DNA of 21,580 nucleotides from a virus. This document shows, piece by piece, positions 1-9,193 of this stretch. The notes under the pieces were generated by a model that was not told the origin of the DNA, did no database searches, and saw only the letters and a list, made by a program, of their open reading frames with translations. The DNA is taken from IMG/VR virus record IMGVR_UViG_3300044637_001917, positions 1-21,580 of that record; one strand, written 5' to 3'. Position numbers and translations under genes: made by a program. Position 1 is the first letter of the stretch, and each line of letters opens with the position of its first letter.

Positions 1-818
1 GTCTTTTTATTAGCAGAGTTGTATCTGCTATTTAAAAGACTTAATTCGCCGTCATCGTCACACAGAGAGAAGGTCCGAACCGATTCCTTCTTACCAGTTA
101 TCTGACTAGCGATAATACTATGTTTATCCCAGCTATCCTTTCCATCTGTCCAGTTAAAATTAACTAGTTTAGCAGAAGGGGAAGCGGGCAGGTTTACAAA
201 GCTTAGCTCATGATAAGTCATAGGGCCCGTTATTGCATAGCAAATGGTACCGCTATCCTCATCTGGTTCTCCATCAGCGCCATACTTTTTACCTGGCATA
301 TGAGAACATTCCATTACAGAATCCCCGCAGGTAGAGCAAAGAAGCATGGGCGAAGAGTGGCCAGCCGAAACGCTTAGAAATCTAGAATCTGTTATTTTCT
401 TGATTGAGTCTGGATCAGATATTATACCAGTAACAGAAACTACTCCAGATCCTTTTGAGCCATTAGGCTCTGGCTGTAAGTAGTCATACTCAAAAATATC
501 GCCCGTCTTTAACTGAGTATAACGGGCGTCAATAATTCTTCCTATTGGATCTTCCTGTAGGTCATGGTGCTTTAAAATAGGCTTATCGTACTCGCCTGCG
601 CCTCCACGGTCCTTAGAAAAAAAGGTCTTATATCCGTTCTTTACATGCTTACCAGGATATACTCTTTGGTTGATTACAACACCAGAGTGGGTAGCGTCAA
701 TGTCTACCCTAAGACGAGGATTCTTATCTCTTCTGAGTATCTCAGCTACATCTGACTTTGCAGATTCATCAACTAAGGACTCAAGTACTATGGAATCTTT
801 AAATTTTAGTTTATTCAC
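1..818 (-). CDS. Prohead (head maturation) protease, 3' end outside window
   Basis: Open frame of 272 codons from a GTG start (816-818) to the window edge, so the C-terminus is missing. The start overlaps the portal stop by 8 nt, the usual coupling in this operon. The protein resembles HK97/T4-type prohead proteases, which trim scaffold and capsid proteins inside the procapsid. Family-like landmarks are a His pair (H84-H85) before PIGRI, a serine region LSVSAGH (S149, S151) and YHELSFVNLPASP (residues 202-214). An unusual insertion between the Ser and Glu segments carries C161, C164, C171 and H173 (CSTCG...CSH), which could bind zinc. Placement directly downstream of the portal fits head assembly. 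Which residues are catalytic is inferred from the family pattern, not proven. Confidence 0.72.
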   Translation of the reverse strand, partial: MNKLKFKDSIVLESLVDESAKSDVAEILRRDKNPRLRVDIDATHSGVVINQRVYPGKHVKNGYKTFFSKDRGGAGEYDKPILKHHDLQEDPIGRIIDARYTQLKTGDIFEYDYLQPEPNGSKGSGVVSVTGIISDPDSIKKITDSRFLSVSAGHSSPMLLCSTCGDSVMECSHMPGKKYGADGEPDEDSGTICYAITGPMTYHELSFVNLPASPSAKLVNFNWTDGKDSWDKHSIIASQITGKKESVRTFSLCDDDGELSLLNSRYNSANKK

Positions 819-2955
819 AATTTTCTTCCCTGACTTTAGTAAAACTTAAAAAATGATCAATATTGTCGCTAGTAGGTATAAAATTTTTGTACACCAGCTC
901 GCTTATATCAAGTTGAGTTCTAACCTCAGAGTCGGGATTGACTAGATCAATTGTTTTGCTACCTACTTTTTTTGCAAACTTAATAAACCCAAACCGCTCT
1001 GATGTAATGGCTTGATCTCTAATCAATATTTTAATTGAGTCTTCTAATAGAGAAAGGCAGCTAACTATTCTTGGTAAATCAATATTATTATCTTGGTCTT
1101 TCCTTATTACTAAATTAATTTGATCTTTGTAAGGATTCAATACTTTCCAAAAAGACTTAGTTATAAAATTATTGAAAAACCGATCTAAAGCCCTATTACC
1201 TATTTCCTCTAAATCTATGTCTTTATCAGGATATAGAGAATCAAATTGCTTTTTTGCTTTAGTGTATCCTTCTTCTACATAAGAAGGTATGTACTCTCTA
1301 GAAGACTCTACACAAGTCTTAACAAAATCCCTAAAATACTCTTCTATGTTTTCTGAAGTAGTATTAGAATCTTGTACTGCCTCTAAGATTAAAGATTTAG
1401 TATGTTTGTACTTTTCTACTACTCTTTCTAAGTAGTCGTTTGCTTTAAATCTACTAGCTGCTGGTTTAGTACCAGCCTGATTAGCAGGCTGTCCTTTATT
1501 TGATACTTGATTTTTAGTTGCAGTTAATCCTAAATCACTGCCAGATACTCTGGTCTTCATCGCTGCTTGGATTGAAGCTAGCTCTTTCTGTGCATCTGTT
1601 TGATATTTAAGTGATAGATCTTGGCGCTGTTCTTCGGTCAGAGGTTGTAGGTTAAGGTATTTCTTTCTAAATTCTGAAGCAGTAATAACATTGCCAAGAT
1701 ACAACTGCATGCCATGATTTTGATATGCTCTTTCCTCATCTTTGTTTATTTGCGGGAAAGAGAAATATACTAAATTTTCTTCTAGTACATCAAATCCTCC
1801 CTCTAGTAAAAGAGGAAGAATAATGTACTGTGTTAAATGATCAGAGATTACTTGCTGGTAATCCTTAGCAGAGTCTTCAAGACCTTTATTAATATTTGAC
1901 GCAGTTCCTCTTGAGAATCCGCCTCCTCTTCCTAGGTCTAGAGGAGATAGTCTTAGTCCTGCTATAACTCTTGTTTCAAAATATGCTAGGTAAGGAGACA
2001 AGTCCAGTGCGGCACCTTCTCTACTTACCAGCTTTACTTCATGTCTTTCACTAGTAACAATGTAGCCTTGTGCAGGTAAATTTGCTACTTGGCTATTAAC
2101 TTCATCAACCTCGTTTTTACCACCTTCATAATAGATAGCGGGCCTTTCATTAGTTCCTACTTTGTAGTGATAAAGAGGGAAGGCCTCCTTAGAGGCCATA
2201 ATTATAGCAACTTCTTCCAACTTTCTTAAAGCTCTAATATCATCTAATACTGGAAGTAGATAAGGAGTACCAAATGTAAATCCTGTCTTCTTATCTATAG
2301 TAATATGTATTACATCTTCTATGTTAAATGTCTTATCTACTGTAACTTCTGTATCAGTAACGCCTTCTATTCTCTGTCTCCACTTTTTTGGTGCTCCATA
2401 CTTATCAACAGCTACTTCCATAGAGACTGGGTCTCCCACAAAAATGCCCGCTATTGGATTAAGCTGTTTACCATACATTTTTATAGGGGAGCCACTAGAT
2501 CTATTAAGGTCTCTTCTAAATATCAAAAATGCGTTATGGTAAGTTACTAAATTAGTGACAGTTTCTCTTAACCACTGCTCAGTACTAATGCCAGTTGCCA
2601 AAGATATCTCAAATAATCTTTGCTTAATATAGTTTACCATGTCATCTTCAGTACCATGGATCTTAAACCCTTCTTTTAATATCTGTTCTCTATGCTTTCT
2701 AATAGATTGAATAATATAAGGTTCTACATCAGAAGCCCTACCTATTTCAGCTAAATCATAAAGAGGCGTAGTGAATTTAGATCTGTTATTTTCCCTAAGA
2801 TCTACTGCTCCTTTAAATTCATATCCTCTAACTCTTCCTAGCATCCTAGACCGCTGCTCTAGGGCCTGTTGGATCTCTTGTCCTTTAACACCGGAGATAC
2901 TTAACTTTATGTCTTTGCCTAAGATAGGGTCTGGTAGATATACTGGATTAACCAT
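811..2955 (-). CDS. Portal protein
   Basis: 714 aa. Portals form the dodecameric ring at the capsid vertex through which DNA is packaged. Support comes from the typical mixed alpha/beta core: EDVIHITID (213-221) followed by FGTPYLLPVLDDIRALRKLE (228-247), then ARG-rich LSPLDLGRGGGFSRG (336-350), and from its place two genes after the terminase and just before the protease. The C-terminal ~230 residues after a Gln/Asn/Pro-rich linker (about 460-500) are helical and charged and longer than in minimal portals; their role is unknown. The ATG overlaps the preceding gene's stop by 8 nt. A minor head protein fused to the portal C-terminus is possible but no motif proves it. Confidence 0.85.
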   Translation of the reverse strand: MVNPVYLPDPILGKDIKLSISGVKGQEIQQALEQRSRMLGRVRGYEFKGAVDLRENNRSKFTTPLYDLAEIGRASDVEPYIIQSIRKHREQILKEGFKIHGTEDDMVNYIKQRLFEISLATGISTEQWLRETVTNLVTYHNAFLIFRRDLNRSSGSPIKMYGKQLNPIAGIFVGDPVSMEVAVDKYGAPKKWRQRIEGVTDTEVTVDKTFNIEDVIHITIDKKTGFTFGTPYLLPVLDDIRALRKLEEVAIIMASKEAFPLYHYKVGTNERPAIYYEGGKNEVDEVNSQVANLPAQGYIVTSERHEVKLVSREGAALDLSPYLAYFETRVIAGLRLSPLDLGRGGGFSRGTASNINKGLEDSAKDYQQVISDHLTQYIILPLLLEGGFDVLEENLVYFSFPQINKDEERAYQNHGMQLYLGNVITASEFRKKYLNLQPLTEEQRQDLSLKYQTDAQKELASIQAAMKTRVSGSDLGLTATKNQVSNKGQPANQAGTKPAASRFKANDYLERVVEKYKHTKSLILEAVQDSNTTSENIEEYFRDFVKTCVESSREYIPSYVEEGYTKAKKQFDSLYPDKDIDLEEIGNRALDRFFNNFITKSFWKVLNPYKDQINLVIRKDQDNNIDLPRIVSCLSLLEDSIKILIRDQAITSERFGFIKFAKKVGSKTIDLVNPDSEVRTQLDISELVYKNFIPTSDNIDHFLSFTKVREENCE

Positions 2956-4897
2956 TGAAACTTTCTTGTAGTGCTGTAGTTATATTTTTGATTAACAACT
3001 GTAGTCTGGCCTGCTGGTCTGGGTCATGACACTTAGCAGTATTTGTCTCATTATTTTGCTCAGATGTTATTCCGTACTTAAATTTGAGGTTATCACTAGT
3101 AGCAGTTGATAGATTAGAAAAATGCTTTTGCATGTTTTCTGGAGAAATAGTTATTACAGGATCTTTAGATTGAATAATACTAAAAATTGCTTCATCTACA
3201 TATACCTGACGATTGTCTATTGTTTCTTCTATATTAAGAATTTTTTGATCTCTATTTATAGCACATGCGTTAGCCATTTCTAGCCTATATGCTAGTACTT
3301 CTAATATTCTTGCTAAACCAAGTATATGACGCCTTTCTGCACATATATCCCATTTAATATTTTTTGATAATCCAAAATCACCAATAAGAGATGATATTTC
3401 TCTAAGAAGAGCATTAATCTGATTAAACAACTCTTGTAATCCTCTTATCAGACCCCAACCTAAAGCAAGCATGCCTGAGCATGCGGGCAAATTCTCAAAA
3501 TCTATAGTAAATGCTTTTGCTAGCTTATGTGCAATCTTAAAGTAAAATTTATTTATCTGAGCCATTAGTTCAAATAAACTATCTTGTAAGATATTACCTA
3601 ATAACTTTGCCATTAGATCAAAAACAAGGCCTAGGTCTGCTGCTAGGCTAGAAGCCAAAATCCTTAGAATAGTAGCTAGGCCAAGCATAGCATTTGGATC
3701 ACCTATAGCTCCAAAGATCTGAACAAGACAGCAAAACTCTTCATCTGTAATTCTATGAGAAAGAGCGTTTACAATATTGTCATAAAAATCACTAGAGCTT
3801 TGATTAAGAGCTCTAGTAACGCTAGCAAAGTCATTAAACATCTTGCTAGTTTTTTTTCTTTCTGAGTAAATATTCTGATTTTCAGATCCTTCTAAAGGAG
3901 GATCATACTGATTTCTAATAGACTCAAATTTAGGAGAGAAAGTAGAAGATGTGTTTAGGGCACCGCGAATAATTTGTTGATTCTGAGATACTTGTAAGTA
4001 TCCAAGCCAGTGATCTAAAGTAAGATGGCTATTAGGTGCTACTAACCCGCCATACCTCTTGTAATACTCTTGCACATAATTGACTATTAGCTCACTATCT
4101 CTAAATTCCTGACTTTTTACAAAAGAGGCATAGTCTAATCCCATATCCTGGAAAGCTTGTGCCCTTCTTGAAGGGGAGTTTTCTAGTTCATCTATATATT
4201 GATCAACAGCAGGAGTAGCTAGCTTAGATTGTTTTAACAAAAGTCTGATTTTATCCGCTTTTATACCCAGTTCTAGAAATATTGTGATTCCTAAAGGAAT
4301 CTGTGCAGTCTGAACTCCTTTAGATCCATTTTCAACTCCTAATGCTTGGAATATAGGGGCTTGAAAAGGAGACATGGTAAGTACTCCAAGAATAGTAGTT
4401 ACTATTCCATTCTGCGCAATAAATTCTTTTATCCATCCTCCAACGCCTCCTTGGTCGCCACTTACCTTTTCATTTGTTTGAGCAGTTCTTTCATAGACCG
4501 AAGCAGGAATGTCTGTAGTTATTACAGTACCTCTTAGTTCCCACTTTTTATTTAGCATAGAATCAACACATTTTTGAAACATGCTAAATGTAATAAGAGT
4601 GCCGTTGCTAGAATCTTCTCTAGATATCCTAATCGCTGCTGCTCTGACGGCATCCGCATTCTCTTCAATAGGAATGGATTGGGCTGGATCCATTTTAGAG
4701 ATTGCTTCTTTAACTACATTTCCTTTAAGATAAGTCCTAGCTAAATCACTATATAGCTCGTCAGTAAATTTATCTCTCTCATCTATAGTTCCAAAAGGGT
4801 CATTAATTACCTGATCCTGGTAATGTTCAAATGTACCGGCCTCTACTAGTTTTCTAGGTCTTTCTAATTTTTGCTTACCAGAATAATCAATTCCCAT
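2948..4897 (-). CDS. Presumed virion structural protein, function unknown
   Basis: 649 aa, not recognised. It sits between the terminase (TAATG overlap of 1 nt with its stop) and the portal, so a head or connector component is the natural guess. The N-terminal third is charged; a hydrophobic stretch around GIVTTILGVLTMSPFQAPIF and amphipathic helices in the C-terminal half (ATILRILASSLAADLGLVFD, MLALGWGLIRGLQELFNQ) could be membrane-active or pack into a helical bundle. Eight Cys are scattered without a CxxC pattern. No enzymatic motif is visible. Confidence 0.6.
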   Translation of the reverse strand: MGIDYSGKQKLERPRKLVEAGTFEHYQDQVINDPFGTIDERDKFTDELYSDLARTYLKGNVVKEAISKMDPAQSIPIEENADAVRAAAIRISREDSSNGTLITFSMFQKCVDSMLNKKWELRGTVITTDIPASVYERTAQTNEKVSGDQGGVGGWIKEFIAQNGIVTTILGVLTMSPFQAPIFQALGVENGSKGVQTAQIPLGITIFLELGIKADKIRLLLKQSKLATPAVDQYIDELENSPSRRAQAFQDMGLDYASFVKSQEFRDSELIVNYVQEYYKRYGGLVAPNSHLTLDHWLGYLQVSQNQQIIRGALNTSSTFSPKFESIRNQYDPPLEGSENQNIYSERKKTSKMFNDFASVTRALNQSSSDFYDNIVNALSHRITDEEFCCLVQIFGAIGDPNAMLGLATILRILASSLAADLGLVFDLMAKLLGNILQDSLFELMAQINKFYFKIAHKLAKAFTIDFENLPACSGMLALGWGLIRGLQELFNQINALLREISSLIGDFGLSKNIKWDICAERRHILGLARILEVLAYRLEMANACAINRDQKILNIEETIDNRQVYVDEAIFSIIQSKDPVITISPENMQKHFSNLSTATSDNLKFKYGITSEQNNETNTAKCHDPDQQARLQLLIKNITTALQESFNG

Positions 4898-7743
4898 TAA
4901 AAATTACCTCTTCTATAAGAGTTATTAGGCCCTCTTCTGTTATTGTTAAATTTCTTAGACCTAAGCAAGGAGTCTACACCAAGTTCTCTACTTTTTGAAC
5001 TCTTGGGCATCTGATGTTTTGATGTAGTCTTTATTAACTTCCAGCCGCTAGACAGATCTTCCTGTCTCTCTAAAACCGATGGGTGTATATTTTGGTTTAC
5101 CTCATCACTAACTTCTAGTCCAATAATATGATTAACATAAGGAACAGATTTTAGATCACCCTCCTTCCAGTAATACCCTCCACAAGCTAGGTAAAAGGCC
5201 GTCAGTGTGTGATCTTGACCTTGAGAGTATCTAGGTAGCCCATATACTGAAACTGCCTCTACTCTAAAGTTTCGCATCTGCTGTACAACTCCCATTTGGG
5301 CGTTAGATGCACTTACGGCAGTATCTTCTGATTTAGGAACAATGATATTCCCATCTTCTATTAGTTTTCTTGTCTGCTCAATTAAGAAATGTTTTGCGTT
5401 ACGCTTGACAGGTTCTCCAGACAAAGGGTCTAGTACTTCCAAGTGCTGGTTCATTGCAATAGCATATAATTTCTGATCAAGCATTGAGGATGGCTCTACT
5501 AAAGTATGTTTTCTTAACAACTCTGTTTGTACAGAACCATACCCAGCGTCAACAAATATGTACTTAAATCTCCATTTTCTATTTAAAGATATGATTAGAT
5601 CTACAGCATCCGTTTGAGTATAAGTAGATTCCTCTATAATAACCTTTTTTACCATTCTTAGTTTACTGCCATAGTGCTCCATTATAACCATATGTGTACC
5701 AGCAGATTTATTCCAATCTACACCAAGGACGTAGTCACAGTTAGGTTGTGGTTCTATAGTAGTAATGTCGTAAGTTTGTAAAGAAGCATTAATGTAACGC
5801 CCTTTAAACACGCCTTCTTCTAGTTCTGCAAAGTCTGCAAGGTACTCGTGCGTGTAGGTAGTAGTATCTGTTGTACCTTTAAAGAAAGCCTCGGCCTTAT
5901 CATCCCATTCTGGAGATTCAGCAGATACAAACCAAAACTCTTTAAACCCTAGATTCTTATCCGTACAATAGGTATAAAATCTTCTTCTCCAACCTCTTGG
6001 TGTAGTAGCCGCTACTAGCTTACACTCTTTGTGAGAAGCTAGGATAGCCATGACTGCATCAATATCTTTATCTTCTAGAGTATCTATTTCGTCAATTATA
6101 ATTAAATGGGCATCTTGGCCACGGATTTTATCTGATCCAGATGCGCTCGTAGCTCCAGCAGAAAAGCCCAGTATTCTACTACCATTATTAAAGTCCATTC
6201 TAGAAGGTGTTTTAGTATATCTAGAAAGTGACCCTCCAATTGTGGTTCCCTTAGAAATAAACTTATTTATTTCGTCAAAAAACCTAGTTACTTGTCTTTC
6301 GTAAGGCGCTATAACTAGAACAGTATTATTTTTATTTGTAACAACGTGATGCAAAGTTTCAACAACTAGAGCTTCGGTGTTATGAGTTACTAGTCCATTA
6401 GCTAGTAAATATAGATTAGTTGTAGAATCTACATGAATATCGTAACAGTGCTCTTTTCTTGGATTACTAATAGTAACTCCAATAGAAGTAGGATCAAAAT
6501 TATTAGGAATTAGACAGTCATATTCCTTTTTGTATTTCTTTTTAGGAACTTGTATATATTGATCTAACTCTTTTAAAGCTTTCTTACAAAGGTATATATT
6601 TTTTACGGATATATAATAAACAGGGCCATTTTTATACTTAGGTCTGTTATCTATGCCAATATTAGCATCAATTTGCCATAAAGCAAGTAAAGCGTATTTT
6701 ACTGCTTCTATTACAGGCTTAGCCTGCATATCGACTCTAATAGTTATTTCTTTTCCTGTAAACCTGATTCCTCCGTCAGTATCTATAACGCCAGCTAAGT
6801 AAGACAATAAAGAGATTCTATCCCATGTTTTAATTATATCAATATCTGCTAGCTTTTCATGTGCATACTTATTATCTAGCCATTTATAATAATGGTTAAT
6901 TTTTGATTTATTATTTTCAGGAAGGTACCAACTATAGTTACCTTTGCAGTTACGATAAGTTGTATTTAATAATGAAGCTACTTTAGCTATTACTTTTTCT
7001 TCATTTCCTGATATTACTAACCCATCTTCTCTACAGCATCCATCGCCACTTAAGACACCTAAAACATAAGCATGAGGCTCTGTAATATTTCCAAGAGGGG
7101 CTTGGACCTCAGTTCTTACTATTTTGACACCCTTATAAAAATCTTTTACTTTTCTTACTTTAGTTGACTCTAAAGTGTTGTGTTTAGTTAGCCATGGATG
7201 CTCTAGTGTAGATGTAGCGACTACCTTACCATTACTCGAAAGATCTACAACATCTTGAATTCCTTGATCAAATAGTTCTTTAACTTTAATTACATTACCA
7301 TGCTCGTCATAAACAGAATCCCCTTTTTTAAGATCCTCTATATTTTTTGGTCCATTAGTAGTAAGTACTTTAGTTCCTTTAATAAGGCATTTGCCCAAGC
7401 GGCGACCGCATCTATATAGCTTGTACTTTGAAGTACAAGATAACATATCATTCTGGTAGAATCTTGCTTCCCAGCCAAACTCTCCCTGCGCCCAACTAAT
7501 AGGATCAGATAATATTATTGCTTCTTGATATTCTTGCTCATTACTAAAGTCTTTTTCAGTAAGACCTAATATTCTATTTTGAATATGCTTTTCACACCTA
7601 GGGGGAAATTTTACTTTAGTAAGCCCACTTTCTAATAAGTGGGCGTAGTAATTTTCACATCTAGTACAAAGATCATCATGATACCCCTTTATAGGGGTAT
7701 AGTTAGTCTGTAAATAATTATTCTCTGGTATATATTGTGACAT
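4897..7743 (-). CDS. terL: Terminase large subunit (ATPase/nuclease) interrupted by an intein
   Basis: 948-aa precursor; 611 aa after splicing. TerL powers DNA translocation into the procapsid and cuts concatemers. The Walker A loop is split: CGRRLGK (112-118) is joined to T456 after splicing. Walker B is LIIIDE (547-552, D551/E552), followed by a VAATTPRG coupling segment (577-584). The C-terminal RNase H-like nuclease shows D676 in LGVDWNK, D732 in FVDAGYG and D844 in GQDHTLTAF. An N-terminal Cys/His cluster (C26, C29, C50, H53) may bind zinc. The gene starts 2 nt after the exonuclease stop and ends overlapping the next ATG by 1 nt, so it is embedded in the late operon. Without protein splicing the ATPase cannot form. 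Confidence 0.93.
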   Translation of the reverse strand: MSQYIPENNYLQTNYTPIKGYHDDLCTRCENYYAHLLESGLTKVKFPPRCEKHIQNRILGLTEKDFSNEQEYQEAIILSDPISWAQGEFGWEARFYQNDMLSCTSKYKLYRCGRRLGKCLIKGTKVLTTNGPKNIEDLKKGDSVYDEHGNVIKVKELFDQGIQDVVDLSSNGKVVATSTLEHPWLTKHNTLESTKVRKVKDFYKGVKIVRTEVQAPLGNITEPHAYVLGVLSGDGCCREDGLVISGNEEKVIAKVASLLNTTYRNCKGNYSWYLPENNKSKINHYYKWLDNKYAHEKLADIDIIKTWDRISLLSYLAGVIDTDGGIRFTGKEITIRVDMQAKPVIEAVKYALLALWQIDANIGIDNRPKYKNGPVYYISVKNIYLCKKALKELDQYIQVPKKKYKKEYDCLIPNNFDPTSIGVTISNPRKEHCYDIHVDSTTNLYLLANGLVTHNTEALVVETLHHVVTNKNNTVLVIAPYERQVTRFFDEINKFISKGTTIGGSLSRYTKTPSRMDFNNGSRILGFSAGATSASGSDKIRGQDAHLIIIDEIDTLEDKDIDAVMAILASHKECKLVAATTPRGWRRRFYTYCTDKNLGFKEFWFVSAESPEWDDKAEAFFKGTTDTTTYTHEYLADFAELEEGVFKGRYINASLQTYDITTIEPQPNCDYVLGVDWNKSAGTHMVIMEHYGSKLRMVKKVIIEESTYTQTDAVDLIISLNRKWRFKYIFVDAGYGSVQTELLRKHTLVEPSSMLDQKLYAIAMNQHLEVLDPLSGEPVKRNAKHFLIEQTRKLIEDGNIIVPKSEDTAVSASNAQMGVVQQMRNFRVEAVSVYGLPRYSQGQDHTLTAFYLACGGYYWKEGDLKSVPYVNHIIGLEVSDEVNQNIHPSVLERQEDLSSGWKLIKTTSKHQMPKSSKSRELGVDSLLRSKKFNNNRRGPNNSYRRGNF
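6379..7389 (-). mobile_element. Intein with LAGLIDADG homing endonuclease, inside TerL Walker A
   Basis: 337 residues, C119 to N455 of the precursor. N-terminal Hint block A starts at the nucleophile C119 (CLIKGTKVLTTNG); block B has the TxxH pattern T179-H182 (STLEHPWLT). Two LAGLIDADG motifs, YVLGVLSGDG (226-235) and YLAGVIDTDG (315-324), give acidic residues D234 and D323, so the endonuclease looks intact. Block F is CYDIHVDSTTNLYLLANG and block G LVTHN ends in H454-N455; the +1 extein residue is Thr456. Insertion between Lys and Thr of GRRLGKT is the classic choice of an indispensable, conserved site. The intein shares the AT-rich composition of its host gene. Confidence 0.93.
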
Positions 7744-7745
7744 TA

Positions 7746-8501
7746 TTAAATAGGCCGAGGAACAGATTTTTCAACTGGTCCTTGACTCCATGACCCACAT
7801 GCTGTACATTGTATTCTTTGATACTTGGTAAACTTACTGTAAGAGTAACCTCTTCTTTGAGTATTACTAGACCCACAAGCATGACAGGAAGTTCTATCTA
7901 TTGCAACAGCTACATTAGGATGAGACTTCATCCACGGGCGAAGCTTAAGATAAACCTGCTCTAATAACAAAACATCAATTTTATTATATTTCTTCATTTT
8001 AGCCCAGGCGTCGGCCTTCCCTTCCATACAATCTTTCCAGAGCTTAAACCCGCCTGTAGGAAGTTTTTTTCCTAAGCCAAGAACGCCACCTAAGTCATTT
8101 AATGAATTGCTACTAAACCCAAATTTCTTTTTTGCTTCTTTTTTAGTATCTACTGTTTTATATGGAGAAGGAGGAGTTAAGCCGTTTACTATAAACCTAG
8201 TATTCATTACTTTTATATCAAAACTATCCCCATTGTGGGCTACTATAATATCTGCTTCATTAATATAGTCCCATAATTTTAATACTAGTGCTTTATCTGA
8301 TGTTTTATCTTTTTTATAATCTGTAAAATCAGGAAGTCCAAATGTGTGTGCTTTTTTATCCCCTAACCATTTTACAGTAAAGCACAGCATGTAACGTTCT
8401 TTTATAAACTCAATAACATTGGTCTCATACTTTTCCCAAGTATAACCAATGTTTGGTGCAGTCTCTACATCAAAAAAAAGTACTTTTAAAGGTTTAGTCA
8501 T
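7746..8501 (-). CDS. DEDDy-type 3'-5' exonuclease / RNase H-like protein with C-terminal zinc ribbon
   Basis: 251 aa. The three exonuclease motifs are visible: ExoI D11-x-E13 in FFDVETAP, ExoII HNGDSFD (N90-D95) and ExoIII Y172-xxx-D176 in YNKIDVLLLEQVY. This is the YprB/RNase_H_2-like branch of the DnaQ superfamily, which degrades DNA or RNA from 3' ends. A C-terminal zinc ribbon has C206/C209 and C232/C235 (CHACG, CTACG), probably for nucleic-acid binding. The gene lies immediately upstream of terL (2-nt gap) and overlaps the preceding gene by 4 nt (ATGA), so it is co-translated with packaging proteins; a role in trimming packaged or concatemeric DNA is possible but is inference. Confidence 0.82.
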   Translation of the reverse strand: MTKPLKVLFFDVETAPNIGYTWEKYETNVIEFIKERYMLCFTVKWLGDKKAHTFGLPDFTDYKKDKTSDKALVLKLWDYINEADIIVAHNGDSFDIKVMNTRFIVNGLTPPSPYKTVDTKKEAKKKFGFSSNSLNDLGGVLGLGKKLPTGGFKLWKDCMEGKADAWAKMKKYNKIDVLLLEQVYLKLRPWMKSHPNVAVAIDRTSCHACGSSNTQRRGYSYSKFTKYQRIQCTACGSWSQGPVEKSVPRPI

Positions 8502-9193
8502 CTATGTAGGTGCCCGGCTTCGTTTCCGATCACATTCCTAATGCCTAGTTGTGAATCATGGATTGCCATAAGGGCGCGCTGTCTTTGAGTATACGCCTGT
8601 TGAGAATCCATAGGTCCTTGGGTCATTCCCATAGCTTTTTGATCAGATAACATTGCTGCTCTAGAAACTGTTCCAGGAGTAGTAGCGCCCTCCATCATCA
8701 TCATTGCACCAGTAGCAAGTAATGTCCAGCTTAGTCCTTTTAGTAAAGTTTTTGTTCCTCCGTATTTTTTAGATAACCTGCCTTCTGTATCTTTAATGTA
8801 TTTATTAAAATCCCCTTTCATGGCGACACCACCTTGTTTTCCAGAAGGGTAAAATTTTTGGTTAGTACTAGGCCCTGCAGTACCTGATCCAACAAATATT
8901 CCAGTAGAAGTAGTTCTTCTTGTTCCCATACTATATCCGCCATCGGTCATTCCAAAAGCAGAGCTAATTGTACTAACTTTGATAGGACCCCCTGGTTTAC
9001 CGAGACCTACACCATAAAATCTTTTTGCTAGCCCTTTTTTATCTGCTGTACTAACCTTAGTATACTTATTAACCCAAGTCCTAGCAGCTAGGTCAATTCC
9101 AAAACCAGCTAAGATACTAGCGCCGCCAGTAGCAAAAGAAGTATCATATGCGCCACCGCCCGGATCCATAAAGTTTTCCCAGTTTTGTACCAT
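8498..9193 (-). CDS. Glycine-rich hydrophobic protein, probably virion-associated
   Basis: 231 aa, not recognised. Gly/Ala/Thr/Met-rich with hydrophobic segments near the N-terminus (ATGGASILAGFGIDLAA) and at LLKGLSWTLLATGAMMMMEG (about 148-167). The C-terminal tail is Gln/Arg/His-rich and ends HDSQLGIRNVIGNEAGHLHR, which loosely resembles the end of the next protein upstream (LVQALHSANRKY). Both genes are coupled (1-nt overlap at 9193, 4-nt overlap with the exonuclease). Composition suggests membrane-interacting internal virion or DNA-ejection proteins; this is inference from composition and position only. Confidence 0.55.
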   Translation of the reverse strand: MVQNWENFMDPGGGAYDTSFATGGASILAGFGIDLAARTWVNKYTKVSTADKKGLAKRFYGVGLGKPGGPIKVSTISSAFGMTDGGYSMGTRRTTSTGIFVGSGTAGPSTNQKFYPSGKQGGVAMKGDFNKYIKDTEGRLSKKYGGTKTLLKGLSWTLLATGAMMMMEGATTPGTVSRAAMLSDQKAMGMTQGPMDSQQAYTQRQRALMAIHDSQLGIRNVIGNEAGHLHR

